Of a stretch of 64,000 nt of DNA, positions 10,020 through 23,829 are shown piece by piece (positions within the stretch are counted from its first letter, which is position 1; each line of letters starts with the position of its first letter). Made by a program: the position numbers and the translations under genes. Where the stretch lies: positions 53,297,561 through 53,361,560 of the forward strand of contig NC_088775.1 of the NCBI RefSeq assembly GCF_954871325.1. Reading direction: 5' to 3'. Below the pieces are notes generated by a model. It saw only the letters and a list, made by a program, of their open reading frames with translations, was not told the origin of the DNA and made no database searches. This stretch comes from Gordionus sp. m RMFG-2023 (Eukaryota > Nematomorpha > Gordioida > Chordodea > Parachordodidae).

Positions 10020-10222
10020 ACCCAAAATGACTCTGGTAGGAATTGATGCATACTTATAATGAATCGAGATTGATAGAATTAAAGATTCAAGTAAGAATTG
10101 AATAAATAGATTAGAAAAATTGGTATAACCTACAATGGTCCACAATTTATTTCAAATGAATTTATTAAATGGTTTAAAAACAAAAACGTAGGACATTTAA
10201 AAAATAAACCGTATCATCCAAG
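10020..10222 (+). mobile_element. Gypsy-type LTR retrotransposon fossil, integrase fragment
   Basis: This is a short piece of the integrase core of a Ty3/Gypsy-like element. It is recognised from the GPQF block, the following SNEFIKWFKNKNVGHL segment and the PYHP motif near the right end. It is broken, with roughly three or more breaks, and only this fragment is present: no LTR, gag or reverse transcriptase was seen next to it. It ends where satellite D begins. The 66-codon minus-strand ORF at 9945-10145 lies largely antisense to it and is a shadow. It appears old. Confidence 0.7.
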
Positions 10223-10275
10223 GTAATTTTAAGTATTTTTATATCAATGAACTCAGAATTAAAATCACAATCCCA

Positions 10276-10285
10276 NNNNNNNNNN
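10276..10285. other. Assembly gap (10 N)
   Basis: Ten N bases lie one partial monomer into satellite D. The round number suggests a gap of unknown true length. Satellite sequence is present on both sides, so missing monomers are likely. Confidence 0.95.
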
Positions 10286-13200
10286 TATTTTTTTACGTTT
10301 CCGGTTCACAAAATAAATATTTTGTCGCGAAAGACATTTATAGGGCAAAGGCTAACATCTTAAACGTAATTTTTAATATAATTTAATCATTGAACTCAGA
10401 ATTTAATTCTCTATCCAAAACCGCTTAGATGTATTTTTTTACGTTTCCGGTTCACAAAATAAATAATTTGTAGCGAAAGACATTTATAAGGTAAAGGCTA
10501 ACATCTTAAACGTAATTTTTAATATATTTATATCATTGAACTCAGAATTTAATTCTCTATCAAAAACAGCTTAGATGTATTTTTTTACGTTTCCGGTTCA
10601 CATGATAATTTTTTTGTCGCGAAAGACATTTATAGGGGAAAGTCTAACATCTTAAACGTAATTTTGTTTATATCATTGAACTCAGAATTTAATTCTCTAT
10701 CCAAAACCGCTTAGATGTATTTTTTTACGTTTCCAGTTCACAAAATAAATTATTTGTCGCGAAAGACATTTATAAGGTAAAGGCTAACATCTTAAACGTA
10801 ATTTTGAATATATTTATATCATTGAACTCAGAATTTAATTTTCTATCGAAAACCGTTTAGATGTATTTTTTTACGTTTCAGGTTCACAAAATAATATTTT
10901 GTCGCGAAATACATTTATAGGGGAAGGTCTAACATCTAAAACGTAATTTTGTTTATATCATTGAACTCAGAATTTAATTCTCTATCCAAAACTGCTTAGA
11001 AGAATATTTTTACGTTTCCGGTTCATAAAATAATTTTTTTGTCGCGAAAGACATTTATAGGGGAAAGTCTAACATCTTTAACGTATTTTTGAATATATTT
11101 ATATCATTGAACTGAGAATATTATTCTCTATCCAAAACCGCTTAGATGTAATTTTTAAGGTTTCCGGTTCACAAAATAAATTTTTTGTCGCGAAAGACTT
11201 TTAACGGGGAAAGGCTAACATCTTAAACATAATTTTGAATATAATTATATCATTGAACTCAGAATTTAATTCTCTATCGAAAACAGCTTAGATGTATTTT
11301 TTTACTTTTCCGGTTCACATAATAATTTTTTTGTCGCGAAAGACATTTATAGGGGAAAGTCTAACATCTTAAACGTAATTTTGTTTATATCATTGAACTC
11401 AGAATTTAATTCTCTATCCAAAACTGCTTAGATGTATTTTTTTACGTTTCCGGTTCACAAAATAAATATTTTGTCACGAAAGACATTTATAGGGGAAATG
11501 CTAACATCTTAAACGTAATTTTGAATATATTTATATCTTTGAACTCAGAATATAATTCTCTATCCAAAACCGCTTAGATGAATTTTTTTACGTTTCCGGT
11601 TCACATAATAATTTTTTTGTTGCGAAAGATATTTATAGGGGAAAGTCTAACATCTTAAACATAATTTTGTTTATATCATTGAACTCAGAATTTAATTCTC
11701 TATCCAAAACTGCTTAGATGTATTTTTTTACGTTTCCGGTTCACAAAATAAATATTTTGTCACGAAAGACATTTATAGGGGAAATGCTAACATCTTAAAC
11801 GTAATTTTGAATATATTTATATCATTGAACTCAGAACATAATTCTCTATCTAAAACCGTTTAGAGGTATTTTTTTACGTTTCCGGTTCACAAAAATAATA
11901 TTTTGTCGCTAAAGACATTTATAGGTCAAATGCTAACATCTTAAACATAATTTTGAATATAATTATATCATTGAACTTAGAATTTAATTCTCTATCCAAA
12001 ACCGTTTAGATGTATTTTTTTACGTTTCCGGTTCACAAAATAAATATTTTGTCGCGAAAGACATTTATAGGGGAAATGCTAACATCTTAAACGTAATTTT
12101 GAATATATTTATATCATTGAACTCAGGATATAATTCTCTATCCAAAACCGCTTAGATGTAATTTTTAAGGTTTCCGGTTCACAAAATAAATTTTTTGTCG
12201 CGAAAGACTTTTAACGGGGAAAGGCTAACATCTTAAACATAATTTTGAATATAATTATATCATTGAACTCAGAATTTAATTCTCTATCGAAAACAGCTTA
12301 GATGTATTTTTTTACTTTTCCGGTTCACATAATAATTTTTTTGTCGCGAAAGACATTTATAGGGGAAAGTCTAACATCTTAAACGTAATTTTGAATATAT
12401 TTATATCATTGAACTCAGAATTTAATTCTCTATCCAAAACCGCTTAGATGTAATTTTTAAGGTTTCCGGTTCACAAAATAAATTTTTTGTCGCGAAAGAC
12501 TTTTAACGGGGAAAGGCTAACATCTTAAACATAATTTTGAATATAATTATATCATTGAACTCAGGATTTAATTCTCTATCCAAAACTGCTTAGATGTATT
12601 TTTTTACGTTTCCGGTTCACAAAATAAATATTTTGTCACGAAAGACATTTATAGGGGAAATGCTAACATCTTAAACGTAATTTTGAATATATTTATATCT
12701 TTGAACTCAGAATATAATTCTCTATCCAAAACCGCTTAGATGAATTTTTTTACGTTTCCGGTTCACATAATATTTTTTTTGTTGCGAAAGATATTTATAG
12801 GGGAAAGTCTAACATCTTAAACATAATTTTGTTTATATCATTGAACTCAGAATTTAATTCTCTATCCAAAACTGCTTAGATGTATTTTTTTACGATTCCG
12901 GTTCACAAAATAAATATTTTGTCGCGAAAGACATTTATAGAGGAAATGCTAACATCTTAAACGTAATTTTGAATATATTTATATCATTGAACTCAGGATA
13001 TAATTCTCTATCCAAAACCGCTTAGATGTAATTTTTAAGGTTTCCGGTTCACAAAATAAATTTTTTGTCGCGAAAGACTTTTAACGGGGAAATGCTAACA
13101 TCGTAAACATAATTTTGTATATAATTATATCATTCAACTCAGAATTTAATTCTCTATCGAAAACAGCTTAGATGTATTTTTTTACGTTTCCGGTTCAAAT

Positions 13201-16200
13201 AATAATTTTTTTGTCGCGAAAGACTATTATAGGGGAAAGTCTAACATCTTAAACGTAATTTTGAATATATTTATATCATTGAACTCAGAATTTAATTCTC
13301 TATCCAAAACCGCTTAGATGAGTTTTTTTACGTTTCCGGTTCACAAAATAAATATTTTGTCGCGAAAGACATTTATAGATGAAATGCTAACATCTTAAAC
13401 ATAATTTTGAATATAATTATATCATTGAACTCAGAATTTAATTCTCTATCCAAAACCGTTTAGATCTATTTTTTTACGTTTCCGGTTCACAAAATAAATA
13501 TTTTGTCGCGAAAGACATTTATAGGGCAAAGGCTAACATCTTAAACGTAATTTTTAATATAATTTAATCATTGAACTCAGAATTTAATTCTCTATCCAAA
13601 ATCGCTTAGATGTAATTTTTTACATTTCCGGTTCACAAAATAATTTTTTGTCGGGAAAGACATTTATTGGGGAAAGGCTAACATCTTAAACGTAATTTTG
13701 AATATAATTTAATCATTGAACTCAGAATTTAATTCTCTATCCAAAACCGCTTAGATGTATTTTTTTACGTTTCCGGTTCACAAAATAAATAATTTGTAGC
13801 GAAAGACATTTATAAGGTAAAGGCTAACATCTTAAACGTAATTTTTAATATATTTATATCATTGAACTCAGAATTTAATTCTCTATCAAAAACAGCTTAG
13901 ATGTATTTTTTTACGTTTCCGGTTCACATGATAATTTTTTTGTCGCGAAAGACATTTATAGGGGAAAGTCTAACATCTTAAACGTAATTTTGTTTATATC
14001 ATTGAACTCAGAATTTAATTCTCTATCCAAAACCGCTTAGATGTATTTTTTTACGTTTCCAGTTCACAAAATAAATTATTTGTCGCGAAAGACATTTATA
14101 AGGTAAAGGCTAACATCTTAAACGTAATTTTGAATATATTTATATCATTGAACTCAGAATTTAATTTTCTATCGAAAACCGTTTAGATGTATTTTTTTAC
14201 GTTTCAGGTTCACAAAATAATATTTTGTCGCGAAATACATTTATAGGGGAAGGTCTAACATCTAAAACACATTTATAGGGGAAAGTCTAACATCTTTAAC
14301 GTATTTTTGAATATATTTATATCATTGAACTGAGAATATTATTCTCTATCCAAAACCGCTTAGATGTAATTTTTAAGGTTTCCGGTTCACAAAATAAATT
14401 TTTTGTCGCGAAAGACTTTTAACGGGGAAAGGCTAACATCTTAAACATAATTTTGAATATAATTATATCATTGAACTCATAATTTAATTCTCTATCGAAA
14501 ACAGCTTAGATCTATTTTTTTACTTTTCCGGTTCACATAATAATTTTTTTGTCGCGAAAGACATTTATAGGGGAAAGTCTAACATCTTAAACGTAATTTT
14601 GTTTATATCATTGTACTCAGAATTTAATTCTCTATCCAAAACTGCTTAGATGTATTTTTCTACTATTCCGGTTTTGTCACGAAAGACATTTATATAGGAA
14701 ATGATAACATCTTAAACGTAATTTTGAATATATTTATATCATTGAACTGAGAATATAATTCTCTATCCAAAACCGCTTAGATGTAATTTTTAAAGTTTCC
14801 GGTTCACAAAATAAATATTTTTTCGCGAAAGACTTTTAACGGGGAAAGGCTAATATCTTAAACATAATTTTGAATATAATTATATCATTGAACTCAGGAT
14901 TTAATTCTCTATCGAAAACAGCTTAGATGTATTTTTTTACGTTTCCGGTTCACATAATAATTTTTTTGTCGCGAAAGATATTTATAGGGGAAAGTCTAAC
15001 ATCTTAAACATAATTTTGTTTATATCATTGAACTCAGAATTTAATTCTCTATCCAAAACTGCTTAGATGTATTTTTTTACGTTTCCGGTTCACAAAATAA
15101 ATATTTTGTCGCGAAAGACATTTATAGGGGAAATGCTAACATCTTTAACGTATTTTTGAATATATTTATATCATTGAACTGAGAATATTATTCTCTATCC
15201 AAAACCGCTTAGATGTAATTTTTAAGGTTTCCAGTTCACAAAATAAATTTTTTGTCGCGAAAGACTTTTAACGGAGAAAGGCTAACATCTTAAACATAAT
15301 TTTGAATATAATTATATCATTGAACTCAGAATTTAATTCTCTATCGAAAACAGCTTAGATGTATTTTTTTACTTTTTCGGTTCACATAATAATTTTTTTG
15401 TCGCGAAAGACATTTATAGGGGAAAGTCTAACATCTTAAACGTAATTTTGTTTATATCATTGAACTCAGAATTTAATTCTCTATCCAAAACTGCTTAGAT
15501 GTATTTTTTTACGTTTCCGGTTCACAAAATAAATATTTTGTCACGAAAGACATTTATAGGGGAAATGCTAACATCTTAAACGTAATTTTGAATATATTTA
15601 TATCTTTGAACTCAGAATATAATTCTCTATCCAAAACCGCTTAGATGAATTTTTTTACGTTTCCGGTTCACATAATAATTTTTTTGTTGCGAAAGATATT
15701 TATAGGGGAAAGTCTAACATCTTAAACATAATTTTGTTTATATCATTGAACTCAGAATTTAATTCTCTATCCAAAACTGCTTAGATGTATTTTTTTACGT
15801 TTCCGGTTCACAAAATAAATATTTTGTCACGAAAGACATTTATAGGGGAAATGCTAACATCTTAAACGTAATTTTGAATATATTTATATCATTGAACTCA
15901 GAACATAATTCTCTATCTAAAACCGTTTAGAGGTATTTTTTTACGTTTCCGGTTCACAAAAATAATATTTTGTCGCTAAAGACATTTATAGGTCAAATGC
16001 TAACATCTTAAACATAATTTTGAATATAATTATATCATTGAACTTAGAATTTAATTCTCTATCCAAAACCGTTTAGATGTATTTTTTTACGTTTCCGGTT
16101 CACAAAATAAATATTTTGTCGCGAAAGACATTTATAGGGGAAATGCTAACATCTTAAACGTAATTTTGAATATATTTATATCATTGAACTCAGGATATAA

Positions 16201-18959
16201 TTCTCTATTCAAAACCGCTTAGATGTAATTTTTAAGGATTCCGGTTCACAAAATATATTTTTTGTCGCGAAAGACTTTTAACGGGGAAATGCTAACATCG
16301 TAAACATAATTTTGTATATAATTATATCATTCAACTCAGAATTTAATTCTCTATCGAAAACAGCTTAGATGTATTTTTTTACGTTTCCGGTTCAAATAAT
16401 AATTTTTTTGTCGCGAAAGACTATTATAGGGGAAAGTCTAACATCTTAAATTTTGAATATATTTATATCATTGAACTCAGAATTTAATTCTCTATCCAAA
16501 ACCGCTTAGATGTAATTTTTAATTTTCCGGTTCACAAAATAAATATTTTGTCGCGAAATTCATTTATAGGGGAAAGGCTAACATCTTAAACGTAATTTTG
16601 AATATATTTATATCATTGAACTGATAATATAATTCTCTATCCAAAACCGTTTAGATGTATTTTTTTACGTTTCCGGTTCACCAAATAAATAATTTGTCGC
16701 GAAATACATTTATAGGGGAAAGGCTAACATCTTAAACGTAATTTTGAATATTTATATCATTGAACTCAGAATGTAATTCTCTATCCAAAACCGCTTAGAT
16801 GAGTTTTTTTACGTTTCCGGTTCACAAAATAAATATTTTGTCGCGAAAGACATTTATAGATGAAATGCTAACATCTTAAACATAATTTTGAATATAATTA
16901 TATCATTGAACTCAGAATTTAATTCTCTATCCAAAACCGTTTAGATCTATTTTTTTACGTTTCCGGTTCACAAAATAAATATTTTGTCGCGAAAGACATT
17001 TATAGGGCAAAGGCTAACATCTTAAACGTAATTTTTAATATAATTTAATCATTGAACTCAGAATTTAATTCTCTATCCAAAACCGCTTAGATGTAATTTT
17101 TTACATTTCCGGTTCACAATATAATTTTTTGTCGGGAAAGACATTTATTGGGGAAAGGCTAACATCTTAAACGTAATTTTGAATATAATTTAATCATTGA
17201 ACTCAGAATTTAATTCTCTATCCAAAACCGCTTAGATGTATTTTTTTACGTTTCCGGTTCACAAAATAAATAATTTTTAGCGAAAGACATTTATAAGGTA
17301 AAGGCTAACATCTTAAACGTAATTTTGAATATATTTATATCATTGAACTCAGAATTTAATTTTCTATCGAAAACCGTTTAGATGTATTTTTTTACGTTTC
17401 AGGTTCACAAAATAATATTTTGTCGCGAAATACATTTATAGGGGAAGGTCTAACATCTAAAACGTAATTTTGTTTATATCATTGAACTCAGAATTTAATT
17501 CTCTATCCAAAACTGCTTAGAAGAATATTTTTACGTTTCCGGTTCATAAAATAATTTTTTTGTCGCGAAAGACATTTATAGGGGAAAGTCTAACATCTTT
17601 AACGTATTTTTGAATATATTTATATCATTGAACTGAGAATATTATTCTCTATCCAAAACCGCTTAGATGTAATTTTTAAGGTTTCCGGTTCACAAAATAA
17701 ATTTTTTGTCGCGAAAGACTTTTAACGGGGAAAGGCTAACATCTTAAACATAATTTTGAATATAATTATATCATTGAACTCAGAATTTAATTCTCTATCG
17801 AAAACAGCTTAGATGTATTTTTTTACTTTTCCGGTTCACATAATAATTTTTTTGTCGCGAAAGACATTTATAGGGGAAAGTCTAACATCTTAAACGTAAT
17901 TTTGTTTATATCATTGAACTCAGAATTTAATTCTCTATCCAAAACTGCTTAGATGTATTTTTCTACTATTCCGGTTTTGTCACGAAAGACATTTATATAG
18001 GAAATGATAACATCTTAAACATAATTTTGAATATATTTATATCATTGAACTGAGAATATAATTCTCTATCCAAAACCGCTTAGATGTAATTTTTAAAGTT
18101 TCCGGTTCACAAAATAAATATTTTTTCGCGAAAGACTTTTAACGGGGAAAGGCTAATATCTTAAACATAATTTTGAATATAATTATATCATTGAACTCAG
18201 GATTTAATTCTCTATCGAAAACAGCTTAGATGTATTTTTTTACGTTTCCGGTTCACATAATAATTTTTTTGTCGCGAAAGATATTTATAGGGGAAAGTCT
18301 AACATCTTAAACATAATTTTGTTTATATCATTGAACTCAGAATTTAATTCTCTATCCAAAACTGCTTAGATGTATTTTTTTACGTTTCCGGTTCACAAAA
18401 TAAATATTTTGTCACGAAAGACATTTATAGGGGAAATGCTAACATCTTAAACGTAATTTTGAATATATTTATATCTTTGAACTCAGAATATAATTCTCTA
18501 TCCAAAACCGCTTAGATGCATTTTTTTACGTTTCCGGTTCACAAAATAAATTTTTTGTTGCGAAAGACTTTTAATGGGGAAAGGCTAACATCTTAAACAT
18601 AATTTTGAATATAAATATATCATTGAACTCAGAATTTAATTTTCTATCGAAAACAGCTTAGATGTAATTTTTAATTTTCCGGTTCACAAAATAAATATTT
18701 TGTCGCGAAATTCAATTATAGAGGAAAGGCTAACATCTTAAACGTAATCTTGAATATATTTATATCATTGAACTCAGAATTTAATTCTCTATCCAAAACC
18801 GCTTAGATGTAATTTTTAAGGTTTCCGGTTCACAAAATAAATTTTTTGTCGCGAAAGACTTTTAACGGGAAAAAGCTAACATCTTAAACATAATTTTGAA
18901 TATAATTATATCATTGAACTCAGAATTTAATTCTCTATCGAAAACAGCTTAGATGTATT

Positions 18960-21900
18960 TTTTTACGTTTCTGGTTCACATAATAATTTTTTTGTTGCGA
19001 AAGACATTTATAGGGGAAAGTCTAACATCTTAAACGTAATTTTGTTTATATCATTGAACTCAGAATTTAATTCTCTATCCAAAACTGCTTAGATGTTTTT
19101 TTTTACGTTTCCGTTTCACAAAATAAATATTTTGTCACGAAAGACATTTATAGGGGAAAGTCTAACATCTTAAACGTAATTTTGTTTATATCATTGAATT
19201 CAGAATTTAATTCTCTATCCAAAACCGCTTAGATGTATTTTTTTACGTTTCCAGTTCACAAAATAAATTATTTGTCGCGAAAGACATTTATAAGGTAAAG
19301 GCTAACATCTTAAACGTAATTTTGAATATATTTATATCATTGAACTCAGAATTTAATTTTCTATCGAAAACCGTTTAGATGTATTTTTTTACGTTTCAGG
19401 TTCACAAAATAATATTTTGTCGCGAAATACATTTATAGGGGAAAGTCTAACATCTTAAACGTAATTTTGAATATATTTATATCATTGAACTCAGAATTTA
19501 ATTCTCTATCCAAAACCGCTTAGATGTAATTTTTAATTTTCCGGTTCACAAAATAAATATTTTGTCGCGAAATACATTTATAGGGGAAATGCTAACATCT
19601 TAAACGTAATTTTGAATATATTTATATCATTGAACTCAGAACATAATTCTCTATCTAAAACCGTTTAGATGTATTTTTTTACGTTTCCGGTTCACAAAAA
19701 TAATATTTTGTCGTTAAAGACATTTATAGGGGAAATGCTAACATCTTAAACGTAATTTTGAATATATTTATATCATTGAACTCAGAACATAATTCTCTAT
19801 CTAAAACCATTTAGATGTATTTTTTTACGTTTCCGGTTCACAAAAATAATATTTTGTCGCTAAAGACATTTATAGGGGAAATGCTAACATCTTAAACATA
19901 ATTTTGAATATAATTATATCATTGAACTCAGAATTTAATTCTCTATCGAAAACAGCTTAGATGTATTTTTTTACGTTTCCGGTTCAAATAATAATTTTTT
20001 TGTCGCGAAAGACTATTATAGGGGAAAGGCTAACATCTTAAACGTAATTTTGAATATATTTATATCATTGAACTCAGAATTTATATCTCTATCCAAAACC
20101 GCTTAGATGTATTTTTTTACGTTTCCGGTTCACAAAATAAATTATTTGTCGCGAAAGACATTTATAAGGTAAAGGCTAACATCTTAAATGTAATTTTGAA
20201 TATATTTATATCATTGAACTCAGAATTAAATTCTCTATCCAAAACCATTTAGATGTATTTTTTTACGTTTCTGGTTCACATAATAATTTTTTTGTTGCGA
20301 AAGACATTTATAGGGGAAAGTCTAACATCTTAAACGTAATTTTGTTTATATCATTGAACTCAGAATTTAATTCTCTATCCAAAACTGCTTAGATGTTTTT
20401 TTTTACGTTTCCGTTTCACAAAATAAATATTTTGTCACGAAAGACATTTATAGGGGAAAGTCTAACATCTTAAACGTAATTTTGTTTATATCATTGAATT
20501 CAGAATTTAATTCTCTATCCAAAACCGCTTAGATGTATTTTTTTACGTTTCCAGTTCACAAAATAAATTATTTGTCGCGAAAGACATTTATAAGGTAAAG
20601 GCTAACATCTTAAACGTAATTTTGAATATATTTATATCATTGAACTCAGAATTTAATTTTCTATCGAAAACCGTTTAGATGTATTTTTTTACGTTTCAGG
20701 TTCACAAAATAATATTTTGTCGCGAAATACATTTATAGGGGAAAGTCTAACATCTTAAACGTAATTTTGAATATATTTATATCATTGAACTCAGAATTTA
20801 ATTCTCTATCCAAAACCGCTTAGATGTAATTTTTAATTTTCCGGTTCACAAAATAAATATTTTGTCGCGAAATACATTTATAGGGGAAATGCTAACATCT
20901 TAAACGTAATTTTGAATATATTTATATCATTGAACTCAGAACATAATTCTCTATCTAAAACCGTTTAGATGTATTTTTTTACGTTTCCGGTTCACAAAAA
21001 TAATATTTTGTCGTTAAAGACATTTATAGGGGAAATGCTAACATCTTAAACGTAATTTTGAATATATTTATATCATTGAACTCAGAACATAATTCTCTAT
21101 CTAAAACCATTTAGATGTATTTTTTTACGTTTCCGGTTCACAAAAATAATATTTTGTCGCTAAAGACATTTATAGGGGAAATGCTAACATCTTAAACATA
21201 ATTTTGAATATAATTATATCATTGAACTCAGAATTTAATTCTCTATCGAAAACAGCTTAGATGTTTTTTTTTACGTTTCCGTTTCACAAAATAAATATTT
21301 TGTCACGAAAGACATTTATAGGGGAAAGTCTAACATCTTAAACGTAATTTTGTTTATATCATTGAATTCAGAATTTAATTCTCTATCCAAAACCGCTTAG
21401 ATGTATTTTTTTACGTTTCCAGTTCACAAAATAAATTATTTGTCGCGAAAGACATTTATAAGGTAAAGGCTAACATCTTAAACGTAATTTTGAATATATT
21501 TATATCATTGAACTCAGAATTTAATTTTCTATCGAAAACCGTTTAGATGTATTTTTTTACGTTTCAGGTTCACAAAATAATATTTGGTCGCGAAATACAT
21601 TTATAGGGGAAAGTCTAACATCTTAAACGTAATTTTGAATATATTTATATCATTGAACTCAGAATTTAATTCTCTATCCAAAACCGCTTAGATGTAATTT
21701 TTAATTTTCCGGTTCACAAAATAAATATTTTGTCGCGAAATACATTTATAGGGGAAATGCTAACATCTTAAACGTAATTTTGAATATATTTATATCATTG
21801 AACTCAGAACATAATTCTCTATCTAAAACCGTTTAGATGTATTTTTTTACGTTTCCGGTTCACAAAAATAATATTTTGTCGTTAAAGACATTTATAAGGG

Positions 21901-22130
21901 AAATGCTAACATCTTAAACGTAATTTTGAATATATTTATATCATTGAACTCAGAACATAATTCTCTATCTAAAACCATTTAGATGTATTTTTTTACGTTT
22001 CCGGTTCACAAAAATAATATTTTGTCGCTAAAGACATTTATAGGGGAAATGCTAACATCTTAAACATAATTTTGAATATAATTATATCATTGAACTCAGA
22101 ATTTAATTCTCTATCGAAAACAGCTTAGAT
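18960..22130. repeat. Satellite D higher-order block, offsets 1,300 and 868 bp
   Basis: The rare variant CCGTTTCACA occurs at 19111, 20411 and 21279, giving offsets of 1,300 bp (nine monomers) and 868 bp (six monomers). The rarer CTGGTTCACA at 18971 and 20271 repeats the 1,300-bp offset. Flanking variants match over the same distances, so this is a segmental tandem duplication with a shortened third copy, not independent mutation. Confidence 0.8.
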
Positions 22131-23829
22131 GTATTTTTTTACGTTTCCGGTTCAAATAATAATTTTTTTGTCGCGAAAGACTATTATAGGGGAAAGGCTA
22201 ACATCTTAAACGTAATTTTGAATATATTTATATCATTGAACTCAGAAAATAATTCTCTATCTAAAACCATTTAGATGTATTTTTTTACGTTTCCGGTTCA
22301 CAAAAATAATATTTTGTCGCTAAAGACATTTATAGGGGAAATGCTAACATCTTAAACATAATTTTGAATATAATTATATCATTGAACTCAGAATTTAATT
22401 CTCTATCGAAAACAGCTTAGATGTATTTTTTTACGTTTCCGGTTCAAATAATAATTTTTTTGTCGCGAAAGACTATTATAGGGGAAAGGCTAACATCTTA
22501 AACGTAATTTTGAATATATTTATATCATTGAACTCAGAATTTATATCTCTATCCAAAACCGCTTAGATATATTTTTTTACGTTTCCGGTTCACAAAATAA
22601 ATTATTTGTCGCGAAAGACATTTATAAGGTAAAGGCTAACATCTTAAATGTAATTTTGAATATATTTATATCATTGAACTCAGAATTAAATTCTCTATCC
22701 AAAACCATTTAGATGTATTTTTTTACGTTTCCGGTTCACAAAATAAATATTTTGTCGCGAAATACATTTATAGGGGAAATGCTAACATGTTAAACGTAAT
22801 TTTGAATATATTTATATTATTGAACTCAGAACATAATTCTCTATCTAAAACCATTTAGATGTATTTTTTTACGTTTCCGGTTCACAAAAATAATATTTTG
22901 TCGCTAAAGACATTTATAGGGGAAATGCTAACATCTTAAACGTAATTTTGAATATATTTATATCATTGAACTCAGAACATAATTCTCTATCTAAAACCGT
23001 TTAGATGTATTTTTTTACGTTTCCGGTTCACAAAAATAATATTTTGTCGCTAAAGACATTTATAGGGGAAATGCTAACATCTTAAACATAATTTTGAATA
23101 TAATTATATCATTGAACTCAGAATTTAATTCTCTATCCAAAACCGTTTAGATGTATTTTTTTACGTTTCCGGTTCACAAAATAAATATTTTATCGCGAAA
23201 GACATTTATAGGGGAAATGCTAACATCTTAAACGTAATTTTGAATATATTTATATCATTGAACTCAGAATATAATTCTCTATCCAAAACCGCTTAGATGT
23301 AATTTTTAAGGTTTCCGGTTCACAAAATAAATTTCGCGAGAGACTTTTAACGGGGAAATGCTAACATCTTAAACATAATTTTGAATATAATTATATCATT
23401 GAACTCAGAATTTAATTCTCTATCGAAAACAGCTTAGATGTAATATTTTACGTTTCCGGTTCAAATAATAATTTTTTTGTCGCGAAAGACTATTATAGGG
23501 GAAAGTCTAACATCTTAAACGTAATCTTGAATATATTTATATCATTGAACTCAGAATTTAATTCTCTATCCCAAACCGTTTAGATGTATTTTTTTACGTT
23601 TACGGTTCACAAAATAAATATTTTGTCAAAAACATTTATAGGGGAAATACTAACATCTTAAACGTAATTTTGAATATATTTATATCATTGAACTGATAAT
23701 ATAATTCTCTATCCAAAACCGTTTAGATGTATTTTTTTACGTTTCCGGTTCACCAAATAAATAATTTGTCGCAAAATACATTTATAGGGGAAAGGCTAAC
23801 ATCTTAAACGTAATTTTGAATATATTTAT

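Noticed and set aside
9945-10145. 66-codon minus-strand ORF, at first taken as more hAT transposase
   Set aside because: The plus strand of the same stretch carries a Gypsy integrase fossil, so the ORF is largely its antisense shadow.
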